DNA of 64,000 nucleotides, from contig JADJYJ010000003.1 of assembly GCA_016719785.1 (NCBI GenBank), positions 496,001 to 560,000 of the forward strand. Direction: 5' to 3'. The position numbers were made by a program, and so were the translations under genes. Source of the stretch: Candidatus Amarolinea dominans (GTDB taxonomy: Bacteria > Chloroflexota > Anaerolineae > SSC4 > Amarolineaceae). This document shows, one piece after another, positions 6,855-16,076 of the stretch. Under the pieces are notes generated by a model. The model made no database searches and was not told the origin of the DNA. It worked only from the letters and a program-made list of their open reading frames with translations. How positions within the stretch are numbered: position 1 is the first letter of the stretch; each line of letters starts with the position of its first letter.

Positions 6855-8608
6855 CCTTCCTGCAGATCGGCCAGTGCTGCGCGCACGGTTGCGATGATGT
6901 CGGCCAGCGGCGCCAGGCGTGTCTCGTCCCCGCGACGCGGCTTCAACTCGATCCCGCCTGCCTTCAAGCTGCGGTCGCCCACCGTGATACGCAGCGGCAA
7001 GCCAATCAAGTCCGCGTCGTTGAATTTGACGCCGGGACTTTCGTCGCGATCATCCATCAGCACCTCGATGCCCGCAGCCCACAGGTCGCGATAGAGTTGT
7101 TCGGCCGCTGCCACCGCGGCCGGCGCTTTGCGGCCCAAAACCACCAGGTGTACCTGGTACGGCGCCACAGCCAGCGGCCAGACGATGCCCGCCCGGTCGT
7201 GATGCTCCTCCACCACGCAAGCCAGCAGGCGCCCCACCCCGATTCCGTACGATCCCATGACTACCGGTTTTTCGCGGCCAGTCGCGTCCAGAAACATCGC
7301 GCCCAACGCCTCGCTGAAGTGCGTGCCCAGCTTGAAGATGTTGCCCACCTCGACGCCGCGCACACTGCGCAGTGTCGCCGCGCACGTGGCACAGGCATCT
7401 CCAGCGGCCGCAGCCACGATATCAGCCACCACATCAGCCTGGTAATCACGACCATGATTGGTGTGCAACAGGTGCCAGCCCACCCGGTTGGCGCCGGCTA
7501 CCAGGTTGGGCGACTGCGCCACCAGGTCATCCACCACGAGTGTGTAGGCGTCACGGCGGGCGCCGATGGGCGAGCCGTAGCCGGGCTGAGCGCCGATAGC
7601 CAGAATCTCTGCCTCGGTTGCCAGGCGCAGGTTGGTTGCTCCCACCACGTTGGCCAGCTTGGTCTCATTGACGTCCATGTCCCCGCGCACCACGGCAAAA
7701 ACGAAACGCTCGACGCCCGGCCCCGCGCGGTCGAGCGTCGCCACCGTGAAGTAGGCTTTGGCGGTACGGCTGGCGGGCACCTGTAACAGATCTGCCAGGG
7801 CCGCAATCGTGGTGGTATCCGGCGTGGCAACTTGCGTCAGCGGAAGCAACGGCTCTGGCTGCGGCTGTGGTTTGCGCACAGTTGCCACCTGCCGATTGGC
7901 CGCGTAGCCGCACGCGTCGCACAACAGCAGCGTATCTTCGCCGATGGGGGTCAGGTACATGTACTCGTGCGCACTCTGCCCGCCCATCATGCCCACATCC
8001 GATTGCACCGCAACCACCGGCAGGCCACAGCGCCGGAAGATCTCGAAGTAGGCGTGGTAGTGCGCCTGATACTGCCGATCCAGCCCGTCTGCGTCCGCGT
8101 CCAGGCTGTAGGAATCCTTCATGGTAAACTCACGCACGCGGATCAGGCCGCCGCGTGCGCGCGGCTCATCGCGGAACTTGGTCTGCAGGTGATAAACCAG
8201 CCGCGGCAGTTGGCGATACGAGCGCACCTCGCGCCGCACCAGGTCGGCCACCACCTCTTCGTGCGTCATGGCCAGCACCAGGTCGCGGCCGCCGCGGTCC
8301 TTGAAGCGCGCCAGTTCGGGGCCGATGCGGTCCCAGCGCCCGCTTTGCTGCCACAGCTCAGCCGGCTGCACCACCGGCATGGTCATCTCCTGCCCGCCGA
8401 TCGCGTCTATCTCCTGGCGGATGATGGCTTCGATCTTGTTCAGGGCGCGGCGCGCCAGGGGTAGATAGGCAAAGATGCCCGCGGCCAGGGGACGAATCAA
8501 TGCCGCGCGCACCATGAGCTGGTGGCTGGCAATCTCGGCCTCGGCCGGCGCTTCGCGCACAGCGATTGTCGAGCAGGCCGTGGTTACTTGCGCAGGGTGG
8601 GCAGCCAC
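6851..8608 (-). CDS. proS: Prolyl-tRNA synthetase, bacterial type with editing domain
   Basis: A 585-residue class II aminoacyl-tRNA synthetase that charges tRNA-Pro. The N-terminal REAPAEAEIASHQLM, motif 2 (TKFRDEPRARGGLIRVREF) and motif 3 (GSYGIGVGRLLA) are intact. The region of about residues 225-400 is the INS editing insertion that removes Ala-tRNA-Pro and is characteristic of bacterial-type ProRS. A C-terminal anticodon-binding domain follows. The start at 8608 overlaps the upstream gene by 25 bases; the exact initiation codon is uncertain. It is probably in one transcript with the cohesin-like gene. Confidence 0.95.
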   Translation of the reverse strand: MAAHPAQVTTACSTIAVREAPAEAEIASHQLMVRAALIRPLAAGIFAYLPLARRALNKIEAIIRQEIDAIGGQEMTMPVVQPAELWQQSGRWDRIGPELARFKDRGGRDLVLAMTHEEVVADLVRREVRSYRQLPRLVYHLQTKFRDEPRARGGLIRVREFTMKDSYSLDADADGLDRQYQAHYHAYFEIFRRCGLPVVAVQSDVGMMGGQSAHEYMYLTPIGEDTLLLCDACGYAANRQVATVRKPQPQPEPLLPLTQVATPDTTTIAALADLLQVPASRTAKAYFTVATLDRAGPGVERFVFAVVRGDMDVNETKLANVVGATNLRLATEAEILAIGAQPGYGSPIGARRDAYTLVVDDLVAQSPNLVAGANRVGWHLLHTNHGRDYQADVVADIVAAAAGDACATCAATLRSVRGVEVGNIFKLGTHFSEALGAMFLDATGREKPVVMGSYGIGVGRLLACVVEEHHDRAGIVWPLAVAPYQVHLVVLGRKAPAAVAAAEQLYRDLWAAGIEVLMDDRDESPGVKFNDADLIGLPLRITVGDRSLKAGGIELKPRRGDETRLAPLADIIATVRAALADLQEG

Positions 8609-9135
8609 ATGCGAGGGCCGGAGCCAGAGCCGACGACGACGGAGCCATTGGTGGCCGCGGCGCCAGCGTCAATCACCGCACTGCGGTCGGTGATGCGCAC
8701 CTTGGTGAAAGTCAACCCGCTGGTACCGGCGCTCATTCCCTGGAACTGCATCGTAGCCAGCACGCCGCTGCCGTTCGGCCCCGCGCCTGTGCCCAAGGTG
8801 TAGGCGGCGAAGCGCACCGTACCGACTGTGTTGTCAATCAGGGGGCCGAGCAAATAGGCCGTGTAGGTGCCGCTGCCGGTCAGCATCGGGCCAAGCGTCA
8901 CCCCCGACGCGTGAACCACCGCCGGATCGAACGCAATGATGAACTCGAACGCGCCCAGGTTCTGCGCGTTGCTGATCTGCACATTGATGCTGCCGGTGTC
9001 ATTGACACTGAGCGTCAACGGATTCGGCGCGAGGGCGATACTCGCTGCATTGGGTCCGCTGCCAGATATGCCGGCCGCGGTCAACGCGGCGACCGCCAGG
9101 CAAAACACCAGGGCCACCATTCCATGTCGTCGCAT
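8584..9135 (-). CDS. Secreted cohesin-like domain protein
   Basis: A 183-residue exported protein. A signal peptide covers residues 1-22 or so. The remainder is one beta-sandwich with the cohesin pattern: GSINVQISNAQNLGAFEFII, FDPAVVHASGVTLG, GTVRFAAYTLG and a final LTFTKVRITD. Cohesin domains bind dockerins or mediate surface assembly; no dockerin gene is visible here. The ATG at 9135 has an AGGAGG six bases upstream. It overlaps the start of proS. Confidence 0.75.
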   Translation of the reverse strand: MRRHGMVALVFCLAVAALTAAGISGSGPNAASIALAPNPLTLSVNDTGSINVQISNAQNLGAFEFIIAFDPAVVHASGVTLGPMLTGSGTYTAYLLGPLIDNTVGTVRFAAYTLGTGAGPNGSGVLATMQFQGMSAGTSGLTFTKVRITDRSAVIDAGAAATNGSVVVGSGSGPRMWLPTLRK

Positions 9136-9287
9136 TTTGTCCTCCTGAAGTATCAGATCTCAGTGCCATGCGGGATAGAGCGTCCACGTGACCATCGTCA
9201 TGACGCCATTGATTCCTGCCTTGTTACCGGGGTGGACGGCAATACCCGTTGGCAACTCACCGACCGGGAGGCCACACGGAATTTCCG

Positions 9288-10145
9288 CTATGAACCATAC
9301 TGATAGAAACCGCGACCGCTCTTGCGGCCCAGGTGCCCGGCGCTGACCAGGCGGCGCAGCAGAGTCGGCGCCTTGAAGCGCGTCTCCCCCAGTTCCGCAA
9401 ACAGCACATCGGCCACAAACAGAGTCGTATCGAGACCGACAAAATCGGTCAGGGTCAACGGCCCCATCGGGTGATTGGCGCCCAACATCATGCCATTGTC
9501 AATGTCCTCACGGCTGGCCAGGCCCTGCTCATAGACGCGGATGCCATCCAGCAGGTAGGGAATCAACAGGCGGTTGACCACGAAGCCCGGCGCGTCCTTG
9601 GCCACGATCATCTTCTTGCCCATGCGCTCGCCCACGGCGCGCGCGGTATCGAGGGTGGCGTCGTCGGTTTGCACGGTGCGCACCAGCTCAAGCAGCGGCA
9701 TCACCGGCACCGGGTTGAAGAAGTGCATCCCCAACACTTGGTTGGGGCGGCGCGTGACGGCGGCCAGATCAATCACAGAAATGGATGAGGTGTTGCTTGC
9801 CAGAATGGTGTTCGCCGGGCAGATCGCGTCCAGCGCCCGGAAGATCCCCTGCTTCAGTCCCGTGTCCTCCGTCACCGCTTCGACGATCAGATCGCACGTC
9901 GCCAGGGCGTCATCCAGGCCAACGGCGCCGGACAGGCGGGTCTGCGCGGCTGCCTTGTCCTCTGCGCTCAGCTTGCCTTTGGCGACCGCCCGTCCCAGGG
10001 AGGACTCAATTCGTCCCAGGCCCTTCTTCAACAACTGCTCATTTTGCTCACGAATCAATACCTGAAAACCACTCTTGGCTGCCACTTCTGCAATCCCTGA
10101 CCCCATGAGGCCACAGCCAATGATACCGATGGTTTTAACATCCAT
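9288..10145 (-). CDS. 3-hydroxyacyl-CoA (3-hydroxybutyryl-CoA) dehydrogenase
   Basis: A stand-alone NAD(P)-dependent dehydrogenase of 285 residues that interconverts 3-hydroxyacyl-CoA and 3-oxoacyl-CoA. The Rossmann motif GCGLMGSGIAE is at the N-terminus. ASNTSSISV, the catalytic-His region GMHFFNPVPVMPLLELV, and GFVVNRLLIPYLLD follow as in Hbd/PaaH enzymes. The C-terminal HPMGPLTLTDFVGLD and GRKSGRGFYQY are also typical. I chose the ATG at 10145 because the fold begins there; the 16 codons upstream add nothing recognisable. It is divergent from the FAD/Fe-S oxidoreductase. Confidence 0.9.
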   Translation of the reverse strand: MDVKTIGIIGCGLMGSGIAEVAAKSGFQVLIREQNEQLLKKGLGRIESSLGRAVAKGKLSAEDKAAAQTRLSGAVGLDDALATCDLIVEAVTEDTGLKQGIFRALDAICPANTILASNTSSISVIDLAAVTRRPNQVLGMHFFNPVPVMPLLELVRTVQTDDATLDTARAVGERMGKKMIVAKDAPGFVVNRLLIPYLLDGIRVYEQGLASREDIDNGMMLGANHPMGPLTLTDFVGLDTTLFVADVLFAELGETRFKAPTLLRRLVSAGHLGRKSGRGFYQYGS

Positions 10146-10280
10146 GATGGGTTGAACTTGCTCCTTTGTCTTGCTTCTACGGGAGGGGCGCACGGGCTGA
10201 TTATAGCAAACGTGCCCATGCTTGGCAATTGCACCGTAGGCCCGGCGTCTGGTAAAGTCCTCACTCTCATGTTAAAATGT

Positions 10281-10348
10281 GCTGCAAGCGGGCACGAATT
10301 GCGCCTGACCCCTTAGGCGGAAAAGTGAAGTCTATTCCCGCTTGCAGC
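10281..10348. promoter_or_regulatory. Widely spaced 12-bp inverted repeat in the leader of the FAD/Fe-S gene
   Basis: GCTGCAAGCGGG (10281-10292) is matched perfectly in inverted orientation by CCCGCTTGCAGC (10337-10348), with 44 bp between. A TAAAAT at 10273-10278 could be the -10 box, though its -35 is weak. The repeat would then lie at the start of the mRNA. It may be an operator or an RNA stem; the sequence does not decide. Confidence 0.45.
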
Positions 10349-10393
10349 ATAAGATCAGGAATCCATTGCAAATCCATCGTTGGGGAGATGTCC

Positions 10394-13324
10394 ATGACCC
10401 GCTCGGTTGCACACATAGCCCAGGCCGATTTGGCCGACAGCCTCCGCCAGGCCGTGTCAGGCGCGGTGCGCTTCGATGCGACCAGCCGCCTGCTCTATAG
10501 CACCGATGCCAGCAACTACCAGATCGAGCCGCTCGGTGTGGTGATTCCGCGCGACGCGGCCGATGTCGCGGCCGCGGTCAGCGTCTGCGCGCGGGCCGGC
10601 GTGCCGGTCCTGGCCCGCGGCGCGGGCAGCTCCCTCTCCGGCCAGGCCATCGGCCGCGCCGTCATCCTTGATTGCTCGACCCACCTGAACCAGATCGAAG
10701 CCGTGGACGTGGAGGCGCGCTGGGTGCGGGTGCAGCCTGGGGTTGTCATCAACACCCTCAACGCCTATCTGCGACCGTTTGGCCTGATGCTCGGCCCTGA
10801 CCCCGCCAGCGCCGAACGCGCCACAGTGGGCGGTAGCCTGGCCAACAACGCCACCGGCGCGCACTCCATCCTCTACGGCATGTTTGCCGACCAGGTGCTT
10901 GGCGCAGACGTGGTCCTGGCCGATGGCAGTTGCGCCCGCTTCGACACCCTGGCGCCAACCGATCCAGCCTGGGCCGGCCGGACCACAGGCGACACGCCCG
11001 CCGCCCGCATCTATGCCGGAGTGACCCGCCTCCTGGATACCTACGGGCAAGACATCCAGGAACGCTTCCCCGCCCACTGGCGCCGCTCCAGCGGCTATGG
11101 CCTGACCTACCTTCTGCCCGACGCGCCTGGCCGCCATCCCACTTTTTCGGTGCGACCGCAAGGCCTGGCCCCGCTGCTGGCCGGCTCTGAAGGCACCCTG
11201 GCCGTCCTGACCAGCGCCACGCTGGCGGTGGTGCCGCGCCCCAGCCGCACTGCGCTGGCGATCTGCCAGTTCGACGACCTGCTGGCGGCCATGGAGGCAA
11301 CCAATGCCATCCTGGCGTGCCAGCCCTCAGCCGTGGAGTTGATGGATGACATGCTGATTGGCCTGGCGCGCCAGCAGCCCGGCACGGCCGGCAAGATGTT
11401 CTTCGTGGATGGCACGCCGGCCGCGCTCCTGGCCGTGGAGTTTACCGGCGCCAGCGAGGCTGAGCTAAACGCACACCTCGACCACCTGGCGTTGACCCTA
11501 CGCCAGGCCGGCTGGCCGCGTCCGCCCCTGCGCCTGCTCGACCCGGCCAGCCAGGCCACGGTTTGGAGCGTGCGCAAGGTGGGCCTGGGCATCCTGATGA
11601 GCATCCGTGGCGACGCCAAGCCGATCCCGTGCATCGAAGATGTGTCGGTGCCGGTCGCCAACCTGCCGCGCTACGTGGCCGACGTGCTCGACCTGCTCAA
11701 ACGTCATGGCACGCACGGCAGCTTCTACGCCCACGCCAGCGCCGGCTGCCTGCACGTTCGCCCCCTGGTCAACCTGAAGACCGCCGCGGGCGTGGAGTTG
11801 ATGGTGGACCTGGCGGAGGGCGCCTGCGAACTGGCCCTGCGTCATGGCGGCGTCATGACCGGCGAGCATGGCGATGGCGTGGCGCACTCGCACCTCAATG
11901 CCCGTCTCTTTGGCCCGCGGCTGTACGCGGCCATGTGCGAGCTCAAGGCGATCTTCGATCCGGCCAACAGCCTCAATCCGGGCAAGAAGGTGCATGGGCC
12001 TGACCCGCGGGCCGATCTGCGCTACGGCCCGGCCTATCGCACGGTAGAACTGCACACCCATTACGACTTTGGCGCGGACGGCGGCTTTGCCGGCGCGGTC
12101 GAGATGTGCAACGGCGCCGGCGTCTGTCGCAAAGAGAGCGGCACGATGTGCCCTTCCTTCCAGGCCACCCGTGAAGAAAAGGACTCGACGCGCGGCCGCG
12201 CCAACGCCCTGCGCGCGGCGCTCAGCGGCCGCCCCTCTGCGCTGGCCCTGACCGGCCCGGAATTGCACGATGTCATGGACCTCTGCCTGGGTTGCAAAGC
12301 GTGCAAGACCGAATGTCCAAGCAGCGTGGACATGACGCGGCTCAAGGGTGAATACCTGGCCCAGGTGCAGGAGGCGCAGGGAGTGCCGCTGCGCAGTCGG
12401 ATTTTTGGTCACATCGCCCGACTCAGCAGCCTGGCCGCGCCGGTTGCCCCGCTGGCAAATTGGATGCTGCGCACGTCTGCGGCCCGGCTGGCGCTCAACG
12501 CGCTGGGCGTCCATCCCAACCGCGCGTTGCCGCTGTTCAGCCGCCAGACCTTCAGCGCCTGGTTCAAGCGTCGCCGGCCGGGGTTGCCCGCGGGGCCGGC
12601 GCAAGGGCCGGTGCTGCTCTTTCATGACACCTGGATCGAATACAACTACCCCGCGGTGGGTCAGGCCGCGGTCAAGCTGCTGGAAGCGGCCGGCTACCAG
12701 GTGTTGATTGCACCGCGGCGGCAGTGCTGCGGCCGCCCGCTGCTTTCCAAAGGGATGCTGGCGGAGGCAAAGCGCCTGGCGCAGCACAACGTCGGCGTGC
12801 TGGCGCCCTACGTGGCCCAGGGGATGCCGGTTCTGGGACTGGAGCCAAGCTGCATTCTGAGCTTCCGCGACGAGTATCTGGCGCTCTTGCCCGGAGATGA
12901 GCAGGCGCAGGCGCTCGCCGCGGCCAGTTTCACGATCGAGGAGTTCCTGGATCAGGAGCGCCGCGCGGGCCGCCTGCATCTCACCTTCAGACCGGGCCAG
13001 GAACAGATCCTGCTGCACGGGCATTGCCATCAGAAGGCGCTGGTAAGCACCGGCCCGGCATTGGCCGCTCTGCGCCTGTTGCCAGGACGCCAGATCAGCG
13101 AAATCGAGGCCGGCTGCTGCGGCATGGCCGGCGCGTTTGGCTATGAAACGGAGCATTACGCGATCAGCCGCAAGATCGCGGAGGATCGCCTGCTGCCGGC
13201 CCTCGCCGCGGCCCCCCAGGCGCAGATCGCGGCCGACGGCGTTTCCTGCCGCCAGCAGATCGCCCATTTCAGCGGCCGCCGCGCCCGCCATGTGGTGGAG
13301 GTGCTGGCGGAGGCGTTGGAGTGA
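10394..13324 (+). CDS. FAD-linked oxidase fused to Fe-S oxidoreductase (GlcD-GlpC type)
   Basis: A 976-residue fusion, likely a D-2-hydroxyacid (lactate, glycolate or hydroxyglutarate) dehydrogenase feeding electrons to the respiratory chain. The first half is an FAD-binding PCMH domain (ARGAGSSLSGQA, then the GSLANNATGAHSILYG segment) and an FAD-oxidase C domain ending in MTGEHGDGVAHS and NPGKKVHG. The second half has two 4Fe-4S sites (CNGAGVCRKESGTMCP and CLGCKACKTECPS) and two CCG domains (RRQCCGRPLL and EAGCCGMAGAFGYE). Start 10394 has GGGGAG seven bases upstream. Which hydroxyacid is used cannot be read from sequence. Confidence 0.85.
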   Translation: MTRSVAHIAQADLADSLRQAVSGAVRFDATSRLLYSTDASNYQIEPLGVVIPRDAADVAAAVSVCARAGVPVLARGAGSSLSGQAIGRAVILDCSTHLNQIEAVDVEARWVRVQPGVVINTLNAYLRPFGLMLGPDPASAERATVGGSLANNATGAHSILYGMFADQVLGADVVLADGSCARFDTLAPTDPAWAGRTTGDTPAARIYAGVTRLLDTYGQDIQERFPAHWRRSSGYGLTYLLPDAPGRHPTFSVRPQGLAPLLAGSEGTLAVLTSATLAVVPRPSRTALAICQFDDLLAAMEATNAILACQPSAVELMDDMLIGLARQQPGTAGKMFFVDGTPAALLAVEFTGASEAELNAHLDHLALTLRQAGWPRPPLRLLDPASQATVWSVRKVGLGILMSIRGDAKPIPCIEDVSVPVANLPRYVADVLDLLKRHGTHGSFYAHASAGCLHVRPLVNLKTAAGVELMVDLAEGACELALRHGGVMTGEHGDGVAHSHLNARLFGPRLYAAMCELKAIFDPANSLNPGKKVHGPDPRADLRYGPAYRTVELHTHYDFGADGGFAGAVEMCNGAGVCRKESGTMCPSFQATREEKDSTRGRANALRAALSGRPSALALTGPELHDVMDLCLGCKACKTECPSSVDMTRLKGEYLAQVQEAQGVPLRSRIFGHIARLSSLAAPVAPLANWMLRTSAARLALNALGVHPNRALPLFSRQTFSAWFKRRRPGLPAGPAQGPVLLFHDTWIEYNYPAVGQAAVKLLEAAGYQVLIAPRRQCCGRPLLSKGMLAEAKRLAQHNVGVLAPYVAQGMPVLGLEPSCILSFRDEYLALLPGDEQAQALAAASFTIEEFLDQERRAGRLHLTFRPGQEQILLHGHCHQKALVSTGPALAALRLLPGRQISEIEAGCCGMAGAFGYETEHYAISRKIAEDRLLPALAAAPQAQIAADGVSCRQQIAHFSGRRARHVVEVLAEALE

Positions 13325-13366
13325 GGGCGGAGATCGGCAATCGAAAATCGAAAAGGAGAAGGTAGA

Positions 13367-13867
13367 ATGGGAACAGAGTTTGTGCGGGCCGGGCAGCCGG
13401 CGCCGAAGTTCAAGGTGAAGGCGGTGGGTTCGGGGCGTGAGATCAGCCCGGAAGCGCTGGCCGGCCAGGTGGCAGTGCTGGTGTTCGTCAATCAGGACAC
13501 GCAGCGCGACGGTCGTGGCATCATCAAGGCCATCCGCGAGCAGTATCCGAGCGCAAGTCAGGTGACGATTGCCACGGCCGTGGATTTGTCGGCAGTACCG
13601 ATCATCCTGAAAGGCATGGCGGAGAACGCGCTCAAGGAGTCGTACCAGAAGTCGGTGGCCCGGCTCGCGGCGGGCGAGGAGCCGGCCGCGTACGTCATCA
13701 TCCTGCCAGACTGGAAAGGCGAGCTGCTGAAAGCCTTTGGCATCAAAGCCGTCAACAAGCAGCCCGCCTTTGTCGTCATTGACCGTCAGGGTTTGATCGG
13801 CGGCGGTTACCAGGGAGCCGATGGCGCCGCCGCGGCCACGGCATTATTGGCCGGTCTCGTCGCGTAG
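13367..13867 (+). CDS. Redoxin-fold protein lacking cysteines
   Basis: A 166-residue protein with the layout of peroxiredoxin/TlpA-like domains: GQPAPKFKVKAVGSG at the start, VAVLVFVNQDTQRDGRG where the active-site strand and helix should be, and a late KQPAFVVIDRQGLI. It contains no cysteine at all, so it cannot act as a thiol peroxidase or disulfide reductase. AAGGAGAAGG precedes the ATG. It follows the FAD/Fe-S gene by 42 bp and may be co-transcribed. Its role is unknown. Confidence 0.65.
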   Translation: MGTEFVRAGQPAPKFKVKAVGSGREISPEALAGQVAVLVFVNQDTQRDGRGIIKAIREQYPSASQVTIATAVDLSAVPIILKGMAENALKESYQKSVARLAAGEEPAAYVIILPDWKGELLKAFGIKAVNKQPAFVVIDRQGLIGGGYQGADGAAAATALLAGLVA

Positions 13868-13998
13868 GTCATCGCCTCCGGCGTGACAACATGCGCCTCG
13901 CGGCCAACCCCCGTCACACCGTAGGTCATCGCCTCCGGCGTGACAACATTCGCATCGCGGCCAACCCCCGTCACACCGTAGGTCATCGCCTCCGGCGT
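13864..13998. repeat. 57-bp direct repeat, about 2.4 copies, with internal palindrome
   Basis: Copies begin at 13864, 13921 and 13978. Each holds a near-perfect hairpin, GTCATCGCC-TCC-GGCGTGAC, followed by a less structured stretch. The array overlaps the last bases of the redoxin-fold gene and lies between it and the convergent acs gene. A single related hairpin in opposite orientation is at 43901-43929, so this is a dispersed intergenic repeat. Confidence 0.85.
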
Positions 13999-14005
13999 GT
14001 CCCGG

Positions 14006-15916
14006 TTACTCTTCCAATGTGCTGATGTCGCCTTCGGGCAGGCCCTGGGCACGCGCTTTGAGGACGCGGCGCATGATTTTGCCGGAACGGGTCTTGGGCA
14101 GCTTGTCTACGAAGTTGACGGCTTCGGGTTTGGCGATGGGGCCTAAGTGCTGGCCGACATGAGCACGCAGTTCGTCGGCCAGGCCAGGGCTGGGTTGAAA
14201 GCCCTGGCGCAGGATGCAGAAGGCGTGAATGGCCTGGCCTTTGATCTCATGCGCCAGGCCGATGGCCGCGGCTTCGGCCACGGCCGGATGCGATACCAGC
14301 GCGCTTTCGATCTCGGCCGTGCCCAGGCGATAGCCGGAGACCTTGATGACATCGTCCACGCGGCCGATGATCCAGAAATAGCCATCCTTGTCACGGCGCG
14401 CCGAATCCCCGGCCAGGTATTTGCCCGGATATTTCGACCAGTACTGGCTCACATAGCGGTCTGGGTCTTTGTAGATGGTGCGCATCATCGCCGGCCACGG
14501 TTTCGTGAGCACCAGGTAGCCCTCTTCGTCATCGCGTACCGGATTGCCGGCCTCGTCCAGGATTTCGACCTCTTGTCCGAAAAAGGGCCGTGTGCCGCTG
14601 CCCGGCTTGAGCGGCATCACCGGTGTCGGCGTAATCATGAACATGCCGGTCTCCGTCTGCCACCAGGTGTCCATGATGGGGCAGCGCTCCGCGCCGATGA
14701 CCCGGTGATACCAGCGCCAGGCCTCCGGGTTGATCGGTTCGCCCACGCTGCCGAGCAGGCGCAGCGATGACAGGTCGTGCCGGTGCGGCCACGACTCACC
14801 AAAGCGCATCAGGCCGCGGATCGCGGTCGGCGCGGTGTAGAGCACATTGATCCCGTACTTCTCGATGAGAGACCACCAGCGGTTGGGATAGGGATAGGTC
14901 GGCGCGCCTTCGTACATGAACGAGGTCGCGCCCATGATGAGCGGTGCGTAGACGATGTACGAATGACCGGTGACCCAGCCCGGATCGGCCGCGCACCACC
15001 AGCGGTCGTCATCGCGCAGGTCGAAGACATACTTGAGGGTCGAATAGATGCCCACCATGTAACCGCCATGCACGTGCAAGATGGCCTTCGGCTTGCCGGT
15101 GGTGCCGGAGGTGTAGAGCATGTAGAGCGGATCATCCGCGTCCATGACTTCGGTGGCGCATTTGGAGCCGGCGATCGGTAGCTTCATCAGGTCATGATAC
15201 CAATAATCACGGCCGGTTTCCATGTTGACCTGGTGACCGGTGCGCTGCACGACCAGCACCGTTTCGATGGTCGGGCAGCGCTTGAGCGCCTCATCCATCG
15301 TCTTCTTGAGTTCGACGACCTTCCCGTTCATCCAGCCGCCGTCCGCGGTGATCGCGACCTTCGATTCAGAGTCCTCGATGCGTCCTTGCAGGGCATCCAC
15401 GCTGAAACCGCCGTACACCACCGAATGAATGGCGCCAATTTTTGCGCAGGCCAGCATGGCAATGGTAATTTCGGGGATGCGCGGCATGTAGATCGTCACG
15501 CGATCGCCCTTCTTCACGCCCATGGCCTTGAGCACGTTGGCGAACTGGCAGACCTCACGGTTGAGGGCAAAGTAGGAGTAGGTGCGCACGCTGCCGTTTT
15601 CACCCACCCAGATCAGGGCCAGCTTATTGCGGCGTTCCGTCGCCTGGTGGCGGTCGAGCGCGTTGTGAACGATGTTGCACTTGGCGCCGACAAACCAGCG
15701 AAAGAACGGTGGGTTACTGTCATCCAGGACTTGGTCCCAGGGCTGGTACCAATCCAGTTCTGACGCCTCGTCGGCCCAGAAGCCTTGCAGATCCTCTGCG
15801 GCGTAGCGTGCCAGCGCATCCCAGTCCTTCAGGCGGGCACGTTCGATCACCGCAGCAGATGGATAATAGAACTCGCTCGTTGTGACCGCGGGGGTTTCGA
15901 CATCCGATTCGCTCAT
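14006..15916 (-). CDS. acsA: Acetyl-CoA synthetase (AMP-forming)
   Basis: A 636-residue adenylate-forming enzyme that makes acetyl-CoA from acetate, ATP and CoA. The ATP-binding P-loop YTSGTTGKPKAI, the A5-type motif DTWWQTETG, the hinge region SGYRLGTAEIESAL and the C-terminal KTRSGKIMRR with the regulatory, acetylatable Lys are all present, and the length is that of Acs. Start 15916 is chosen because AGGAG precedes it; 15 further upstream codons look non-coding. It stands alone and is convergent with the redoxin-fold gene across the 57-bp repeats. Confidence 0.93.
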   Translation of the reverse strand: MSESDVETPAVTTSEFYYPSAAVIERARLKDWDALARYAAEDLQGFWADEASELDWYQPWDQVLDDSNPPFFRWFVGAKCNIVHNALDRHQATERRNKLALIWVGENGSVRTYSYFALNREVCQFANVLKAMGVKKGDRVTIYMPRIPEITIAMLACAKIGAIHSVVYGGFSVDALQGRIEDSESKVAITADGGWMNGKVVELKKTMDEALKRCPTIETVLVVQRTGHQVNMETGRDYWYHDLMKLPIAGSKCATEVMDADDPLYMLYTSGTTGKPKAILHVHGGYMVGIYSTLKYVFDLRDDDRWWCAADPGWVTGHSYIVYAPLIMGATSFMYEGAPTYPYPNRWWSLIEKYGINVLYTAPTAIRGLMRFGESWPHRHDLSSLRLLGSVGEPINPEAWRWYHRVIGAERCPIMDTWWQTETGMFMITPTPVMPLKPGSGTRPFFGQEVEILDEAGNPVRDDEEGYLVLTKPWPAMMRTIYKDPDRYVSQYWSKYPGKYLAGDSARRDKDGYFWIIGRVDDVIKVSGYRLGTAEIESALVSHPAVAEAAAIGLAHEIKGQAIHAFCILRQGFQPSPGLADELRAHVGQHLGPIAKPEAVNFVDKLPKTRSGKIMRRVLKARAQGLPEGDISTLEE

Positions 15917-16076
15917 ATGGTCGCTCCTGTAAGAAAATGATGGCTGCGAAAGAAAAAGCAAGCGGCACGCGACAGCGCGCGCGAGGTCACATGGGTTGTC
16001 GTGAAAAGTCAGGGCGCATTATTGTACCAGATTCGTGCCAGATTCGGTAAATTTGCACCGGGCAGCGGGATTGGGC

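Noticed and set aside
11498..13291. Long open frame of about 600 codons opposite the FAD/Fe-S gene
   Set aside because: It is the antisense shadow of a GC-rich gene whose plus-strand product has complete FAD and Fe-S motifs; the antisense product has no recognisable domain and biased composition.
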